DNA from: Lunularia cruciata
Lineage: Eukaryota > Streptophyta > Marchantiopsida > Lunulariales > Lunulariaceae
Assembly: GCA_948567375.1 (NCBI GenBank)
Contig: OX419755.1
Location: 65,786,944 to 65,850,943, forward strand
DNA: 64,000 bases
Reading direction: 5' to 3'
Numbering within the stretch: position 1 is the stretch's first letter; every line of letters begins with the position of its first letter. The notes below the pieces were generated by a model, which was not told the origin of the DNA, made no database searches, and saw only the letters and a program-made list of their open reading frames with translations. The translations under genes were made by a program, and so were the position numbers. Positions 58,436-64,000 of this stretch are shown in pieces.

Positions 58436-58880
58436 TTGAGCCACTTACTAGGAGCTTGATTAGTTCCAATGGGATTGAAGGCCCAATTTATGCAAGTTTG
58501 CTTCACTTGCAAGGTACAATGTCTAATTGGGGTTGTAGGATTTTGGTTGATTCTAGAAGTTTAGAGAATTGCATATCTATATAAGTAGCAAAGGAATTGG
58601 GTATTCCTATCAAGCCAATGTTTGGAAGTAGATTGATGATGGCGGATGGTGGAAAGGGTTTTGCATTCCATAGCTCACATCCTATTACCTTTCAAGATTG
58701 GGAAGGAGTATTTGGAGTGTATGAAGTTTGTAGTGGCACCTCTACACTATGATATCATTTTGGGTCTACCTTGGCTTGAACGTCATAAAGTTTAATTTGA
58801 TTGGACCCGATGACAAATTCAAGCACAACACCAAGGTAGGAATTTCCGTCTAGGTTGTCTGGCACCGTTGAGTAAGACAC
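58436..58880 (+). pseudogene. C2 protease
   Basis: Parallel to C1: ILVDSRSLENCIS-like text (about 58540-58580), then YDIILGLPWLERHKV (about 58749-58793) at the end of the domain. Confidence 0.78.
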
Positions 58881-58891
58881 CTAAGAATAGT

Positions 58892-59071
58892 CAGTCCCAA
58901 GATGGGAAGTTTGTTGAGAAGGTAGCCATAGAGCAAATTTGGAAGGGAGATGAGTCCCAAGATGGGAAGTATGCCAAGAAGGCAACCATGGAGCAAGCTT
59001 GGAAGAGAAATGAGTCCCTGGAAGGGAAGTTTTTTAGTAAAGCAGCCATAGAGTAAGCTTTGGAGGAAGAT
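58892..59071 (+). repeat. Three 60-bp coding repeats between protease and RT of C2
   Basis: Units at 58892, 58952 and 59012, each 60 bp, encode versions of QSQDGKFVEKVAIEQIWKGD. They align with the five units of C1, so unit number varies within the family. Confidence 0.92.
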
Positions 59072-60510
59072 AAGTCTATATTCATAGTGTGGATCAAACC
59101 GATTGCACAAGAACAATCCGAGGACGGCCAAGAGCCTCATCAAGCAATGGTTGATCAGATAGTTCAAGAGTTTACGGACATGTTTCCGGATGATCTACCA
59201 AAGGGATTACCCATTGATCAAGGTATGCCCTTCAAGATCAAGTTATTGCCAAGGAGTATTCCAATGAGTAGACCAATCTATCGGCTCTCACCAAAGGAGT
59301 AGGAGGAGTTGCAAACAACACTTACAGAGGTGCTGGAGAAGGATTTCATACAACATTGTACCTCTCCTTGGAGAGCACCGGTATTATTTGTTCCAAAGAA
59401 GGATAGAGGACTTTGTTTCTATATTGATTACCATGGGCTCAATACGCAAACCATGAAGAATGCATATCCCTTGCCTCAGATCGATGACCTGCTTGATCAA
59501 CTAAGTGGAGCATGCTACTTTTCCAAGTTGGATCTTTGTAGCAGCTATTGGCAAATTCTTGTTGAGAGAGAGGATGTGAAAAAGACTACCTTTTGCACAA
59601 GGTATGGGCATTTCAAGTAGAGAGTTCTACCTTTTGGACTCACTAATGCTCCAACAGTCTTCATGGATTAGATGCATTGGGTGTTGGAGGGACTATTGGA
59701 TCGGTCCGTAGTGGTGTTCTTGGATGATATCTTAATCTATAGCAAGATAGAGGTAGAACACATGAATCATGTGTGAGAATTCCTAAGACAACTACGACAA
59801 TGGATATTTTACTACAAGAAGTCGAAGTGTGCCTTTTGGCAAAAGGAGGTTACCTTCTTGGGTCATAAGATCTCATCAGAGGGGATCAAGATGGAAGAAG
59901 AGAAGATCAAGGCCATTACTGATTGGCCTACCCCAAAGGATGCTACAAAAGTACGGGCATTCAATGGATTGGCCAATTTTTACTGACGGTTCGTCCACTA
60001 TTATGCTCATGTGGCTGCACCATTGACACTGACCTCTTAGGAAAGAACTTGAATTTCTAGTGGACCACCAAGCATGAAGAAGCATTCTAGAAGTTAAAGC
60101 ATATGGTGTCTTCAAGACCCATTCTTCAACCATATGATCCTCAACTACCCTCTGTGGTTGATTTTGATGCTTCTAACTTTGCAATTGGAGTTGTGTTGCA
60201 ATAGGAATTCCCAAATGGACTATATCCCATTGCCTTTGTGTCTTGTTGACTAAATACAACCTAAAGGAATTACTCTGCTCAAGATCAAGAACAACTTGCA
60301 ATGGTATATGCCACCAAGGTATGGAGGCATTACCTCTTGGGGAAACAAGTGGTCATGCAAACGGATCACAAGCCATTGTTGCAAACCTTACACTTGGAAC
60401 ACATGAAGAGTTGACATCATCAATGGGACAAGCAACTCCAATTGTTTGACATCAAACTTGAGTACAAACCAGGTTGGTTCCATGTCATCCCTGATGCTCT
60501 ATCATGACAA
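59072..60510 (+). pseudogene. C2 reverse transcriptase and RNase H
   Basis: RT: MVDQIVQEFTDMFPDDLPKG, DFIQHCTSPWRAPVLFVPKK, ACYFSKLDLCSSYWQILVER (first Asp, about 59505-59565), LPFGLTNAPTVFMD, VVFLDDILIYS (catalytic box, about 59710-59745), VTFLGHKIS. RNase H: VDFDASNFAIGVVLQ (about 60154), and FDIKLEYKPGWFHVIPDALS (about 60447-60505). Confidence 0.88.
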
Positions 60511-60514
60511 CCTG

Positions 60515-61800
60515 ATTTGAAGTCTCTTCCTCTCATCACGTCAGCAATTACGGTGGTGTCAATTGACCCCAAGGTCCATAACAAGTTTTGGTCAGCTCTA
60601 CAACAAGATTCCTTCTTCCAAATGGTACATGGTCGTCTGACAATAGGCAACAAGGAGTACAACACCTTCTCCTTCAAGGAAGGCCTTCTATTCCATGCGG
60701 ACCAAATCTATGTTCCAGCCAAAGATGATCTCCGACTTGTGCGCCTTCAGGAAGCCCATGATTTACCAATAGTTGGTCACATGGGAGTGGATAATACCTT
60801 AGGTACCCTCCAACGCCAATAGCGGTGGCCCAATATGACATGAGATGTTTGGGAGTTTGTTCAATTGTGTGAGAGTTGTCAACACAACAAGGCAAGTAAC
60901 CAGAAGCCAAGTGGACTCCTTCAGCCACTTCCCATTCCAACTACTCAGTGGGAACATGTGAGCTTAGATCTCATCACCTCCTTGCCTAGGACACAACAAG
61001 GTCACACATCAATTGTGGTGTTTGTGGATAAGCTTAGTAAGCAAATCTATTTGGCACCAATAGTTGATACTGTGGATGCTCCAACCTTGGCATAACTCTA
61101 CTTCAATAATGTATTCAAACATCATGGGATGCCACATGTACTCATCTCTGACCGTGATCCTTGCTTCACTAGAATGTTTTGGCAAGCCCTCTTCTAGATA
61201 CTTGGCACCAAGCTTGCTTTGTCCATAACCTATCATCCTCAAACTAATGGAAAAACTGAACATGCAAATTGCACCTTGGAAGATATACTTTATGCCTTTG
61301 TCAACATTCACCATACCAATTGGGATGAATGTCTTGTAGCTACAGAGTTTGCATACAACAATTCTAAATAGGCAAGCGCTAGATTCTCTCCTTTCTTCTC
61401 AATTTTGGCCAAGATCCGCTTGTCCTTGATTCTCTTCTTGCTCCTCCTCTGTCTCAAGTCCCTCATACTTCAACCTTCTTGACCGCCATATCCAAATCTC
61501 TCCAACAAGCCAAATCTCACCTCCTTATTGCTCAGAATCATCAAAAACAATATGCAGACCACCATCGTTGTGATCTCACCTTTGAAGTCGGTGATAAAGT
61601 TATGCTATCCTCTAGTAATCTACCTCTCCCACTTGATACCCAAGTTTGTAAACTTGCCCCTAATTAGATAGGACCTTTTGATGTCACCCAAATTGTCTCT
61701 CCTATTGCTTATCAACTTGCCTTGCCTTGTCATATGTGAATCCATCCTGTCTTTCATGTTTCCAAGTTGAAACCCTTTGTTCCTTACCCCTCTTCTTTCT
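60515..61800 (+). pseudogene. C2 integrase
   Basis: Zinc domain HMGVDNTLGTLQRQ and CESCQHNKAS (about 60778-60900). Core LDLITSLPRTQQGH (about 60964), HGMPHVLISDRDPCF (about 61120-61165), QTNGKTEHAN (about 61240-61270). The C-terminus has FEVGDKVMLSSSNLPLPLDT (about 61581-61640) and FHVSKLKPFVPYPSS (about 61755-61800). Confidence 0.88.
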
Positions 61801-61834
61801 CCTCTTGAGTCCAACTTCCTCTTCTCCTTATTCC

Positions 61835-61985
61835 TATCAATGATCATGAAGAGTATGAAGTTGATCATATCCTTGCACGTCGCCACATCCCACAAGGATG
61901 CCATCAACATATAGAGTACAAGGTCCTTTGGAAAGGGTATCTCCTTCATGATGCCACATGGGAACCTCTTTCTCACCTCTAGAAT
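61835..61985 (+). pseudogene. C2 chromodomain
   Basis: NDHEEYEVDHILARRHIPQG, then EYKVLWKGYLLHDATWEPLS (about 61838-61978): the aromatic Y, the LWKGY strand and the TWEP end are the chromodomain signature. Chromodomains on integrases bind methylated histone H3 and steer insertion to heterochromatin in related elements. Equivalent relics are in C3 and C4. Confidence 0.92.
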
Positions 61986-62045
61986 GCACAGACGGCCATC
62001 AAGGAGTTTGAAGCTTCAATGGCAACAAGGACATCATTTACTAGT

Positions 62046-62466
62046 GGTGGGGAAATATGTAATAGTATGGAGTTTAACGACGTAGTTAGTAAGGCTAACA
62101 AAGTAGAGAATAAGCCAAATTAGCCTAGAATATTCCAAAGCATCTAGAAAGCTTCTTGGGAAGCTTCCTGACTAGTTAACTTGCACTCCAAGCAGGTAGC
62201 TTCTAGAAGCTTCTAACTAGCTTAGCTTGCACGCCAAGTAGGCAACTTCTGTAAGGAAGCTTCTTGAGAAGCTTCCTAGTTAACTTGGCTTGCATTCTAA
62301 GAAAGCGGCTCAAGGAAGCTTCTTGAGAAGCTTCTCAAGGGCCTTGTATGCTACCTATAAATACCAAAGCCAAAGTCATGCTAGGCATTTGGAGTTTTCC
62401 CTCATTCAAGTGTCCCAATGTGAGTTTCCATTCTCCTAATTCTCTCCTTGGTCTTGGTCTTTTGCA
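62046..62466 (+). repeat. C2 polypurine tract and 3' LTR
   Basis: The tract gtggtggggaaata (62044-62057) precedes the LTR start TGTAATAGTATGG at 62058. The LTR ends GTCTTTTGCA at 62466. The palindrome CTTGAGAAGCTTCTCAAG recurs at 62332-62349. Confidence 0.93.
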
Positions 62467-62471
62467 TTGGG

Positions 62472-62828
62472 ACACTTGAATGTGGGTAAACTCCAATTGC
62501 CTAGCATGAGTTTTGGCTCTTGTATTTAAAGGGATCCTACAAGGCTCTTAAGAAGCTTCTCAAGAAGCTTCCTTGAGCCGCTTTCTTGGAGTGCAAGCCA
62601 AGTTAATCGGGAAGTTTCTCAAGAAGCCATTTACTTGGCGTGCAAGCTAAGCTAGTTGGAAGCTTCTAGAAGCTTCCTTCTAGAAGTTACCTACTCGGGG
62701 TGCAAGCTAAGCTAGCTGAGAAGCTTCCCAAGAAGCTTTCTAGATACTTCTAGAATATTCTAGGCTAATTTGTCTTATTTTCCTTTGTTAGCCCTACTAA
62801 CTTTGTTGCTAAACTCCATGTTGTTACA
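62472..62828 (-). repeat. Remaining part of the C3 3' LTR
   Basis: Continues from 56841 once C2 is set aside. It reads gacacttgaatgtggg to ctccatgttgttaca and carries the same AAGCTT-rich units in complement. Confidence 0.9.
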
Positions 62829-64000
62829 TATTCCCCCACCGCTAGTTGGTGATGTCCTTGTCACCAATGAAGCTTTGAACTCTTGGATGGCCAATTGTGC
62901 ATTTTGGAGATGAGAAAGAGGTTCCTATGTGGCATCATGAAGGGGATACCCTTTCCAAAGGACCTTATACTTGGTATGTTGGCAACATCCTTGTTGAATA
63001 TGACAACGCGCAAGGATATGATCAACTTCATACTCCTCATGATCATTGATAGGGACAAGAAGAAAGGGAGGTTGGACTTGAGAGAAAAGAGAAGAGGGGT
63101 TAGGAACAAAAGGTTTCAACTTGGAAACATGAAAGACAAGATGGATGCACATATGACAAGGCAAGGCAAGTTGATAAGCAACAAGAGAGACAATTTGGAT
63201 GACATCAAAGAGTCCTATCCAATTGGGGGCAAACTTACAAACTTGGGTATCACATGGGAGAGGGAGGTTATTGGATGAGAGCATGACTTTATCACCAACT
63301 TGAAAGTTGAGATCATAGCATGGTGATTTGCATATTGTTTTTGCTAATTTTGAGCAACAAGGAAATGAGATTTGGCTTGTTGGAGGGATTGGGAGATGGT
63401 GGTCAAGAAGGTGGAAGTATGAGGGACATAAGACGGAGGAGGAGCAAGAAAGGAATCTAGAACAAGTGGATCTTGGCCAAAATTGAGAAAGAAAGGAGAG
63501 AATCCGGTGCTTGCTTATTTAGAATTAGTGTATGCAAACTCCGCAATTGCAAGACATTCATCCCAATTGGTATGGTGAATGTTGATGAAGGCCAAAAGCA
63601 TATCTTCCAAGGAGCAATTTGTATATTTGTTTTTTCCATCAGTTTAAGGATGATAGGCCATGGACAAAGCAAGCTTGGTGCCAAGTATCTAGAGGAGTGC
63701 TTGCCAAAACTTTCCAATGAAGCAAGGATCACAACCAAAGATGAGTACATGCGGCATCCCATGATGCTTGAATACATTATCAAAGTAGATTTACGCCAAG
63801 GTTGGAGCATCCACATTATCAAGGGTTGGTGCCAAATGGATTTGCTTACTAAGCTTATCTACAAACACCACAATTGCTATGTGACCTTGCTTTGTCTTGG
63901 GCAAAGAGGTGACAAGATCTAAGCTCACATGTTCCAAATGAGTAGATGGAATGGGGAGTGGTTGAAGGAGTCCACTCGGTTGTTTTGGTTACTAGCCTTG
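62829..64000 (-). pseudogene. C3 chromodomain and integrase
   Basis: On the minus strand: integrase core from the window edge to about 63470, C-terminal segment LSSNNLPLPCDTQVCKFAPN (about 63280-63220) and SKLKPFVPNPSS (about 63120-63080), then the chromodomain DHEEYEVDHILARCHIQ (about 63050-63000) and KVLWKGYPLHDAT (about 62965-62925). The polypurine tract, complement of tattccccc, is at about 62829-62840. Confidence 0.88.

Larger units (their letters stand above)
56842..62466 (+). mobile_element. Family C copy C2: complete chromovirus inserted in the LTR of C3
   Basis: Two 409-bp LTRs, initiator-Met primer site, gag, protease, 60-bp repeats, RT, RNase H, integrase, chromodomain and polypurine tract. 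A perfect 5-base target duplication TTGGG flanks it (56837-56841 and 62467-62471). LTRs differ at about 30 positions by eye (about 7 percent), much older than F. Structure is complete end to end but coding is broken at well over ten places. The chromodomain makes it a chromovirus. Confidence 0.94.
56789..64000 (-). mobile_element. Family C copy C3: chromovirus on the minus strand, cut by C2, running off the window
   Basis: Its 3' LTR reads, on the plus strand, 56789-56841 and then 62472-62828 (about 410 bp without the duplicated TTGGG), from tgtaaaagatcg to catgttgttaca. To the right, 62829-64000 holds polypurine tract, chromodomain and integrase on the minus strand. C3 is inserted in the integrase of C1; ttatt (56784-56788) would be its left target duplication. 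Confidence 0.88.

Noticed and set aside
1-64000. tRNA genes, rRNA, CRISPR arrays or bacterial operons
   Set aside because: No cloverleaf, rRNA core sequence or spaced short repeats were seen; the tRNA-like matches are primer binding sites of LTR elements.

Overview
The window looks like repeat-dense nuclear DNA of a land plant with a large genome, and almost all of it is Ty3/gypsy LTR retrotransposon sequence in layers of nested insertions. Plant origin is supported by the chromovirus and Tat/Athila-like element types and by initiator-Met and Asp tRNA primer sites. A DNMT3-type methyltransferase carried by one family, and a non-LTR RT of a kind I associate with ferns, mosses and gymnosperms, point away from flowering plants; that is inference. 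I found no intact host gene and no tRNA, rRNA or CRISPR array. One stretch (15.0-16.1 kb, minus strand) looks like the decayed exons of a host gene.

Five LTR families occur, named here A to F; D and E have related LTRs. Family A is the notable one. It is a Ty3/gypsy element with a C5-cytosine methyltransferase of DNMT3 type between protease and reverse transcriptase, and a PHD finger after the integrase. Copy A1 (1-7376, plus) is the least decayed but its 5' end lies outside the window. Copy A2 (9095-14310, minus) keeps only the 5' half. Copy B (plus) runs from about 18.95 to 49.4 kb but is split by other insertions.

Layout: A1 (1-7376); fragment C5 of chromovirus family C (7377-9094, minus); A2 with two solo LTRs inside it; fragment C6 (14.3-15.0 kb); host-gene relic (15.0-16.1 kb); unassigned repeat and a non-LTR RT relic (17.0-18.95 kb); copy B, interrupted by C4 (21148-35993, minus) and by D (36623-42740, plus). 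C4 holds a solo E LTR, which in turn holds the 7.8-kb element F (21833-29611), so the nest is four layers deep there. A second E solo LTR (33448-34190) sits elsewhere in C4. After B come an unassigned region with two TA microsatellites and another copy of the non-LTR repeat. Last is a second nest: C1 (from 51687, plus) is cut by C3 (minus, from 56789, running off the window), and C3 is cut by the complete element C2 (56842-62466).

Five-base target-site duplications read by eye support C2 (TTGGG), E1 (CTAAG) and E2 (GGAAT); F and the solo F LTR both have a 4-base GACC. These fix the order of events. F is the youngest complete element, with about 2 percent LTR divergence. C2 is older at about 7 percent. 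B, D and C4 are heavily decayed. All elements are treated as fossils: domains and boundaries are given, and no disabling changes are listed.
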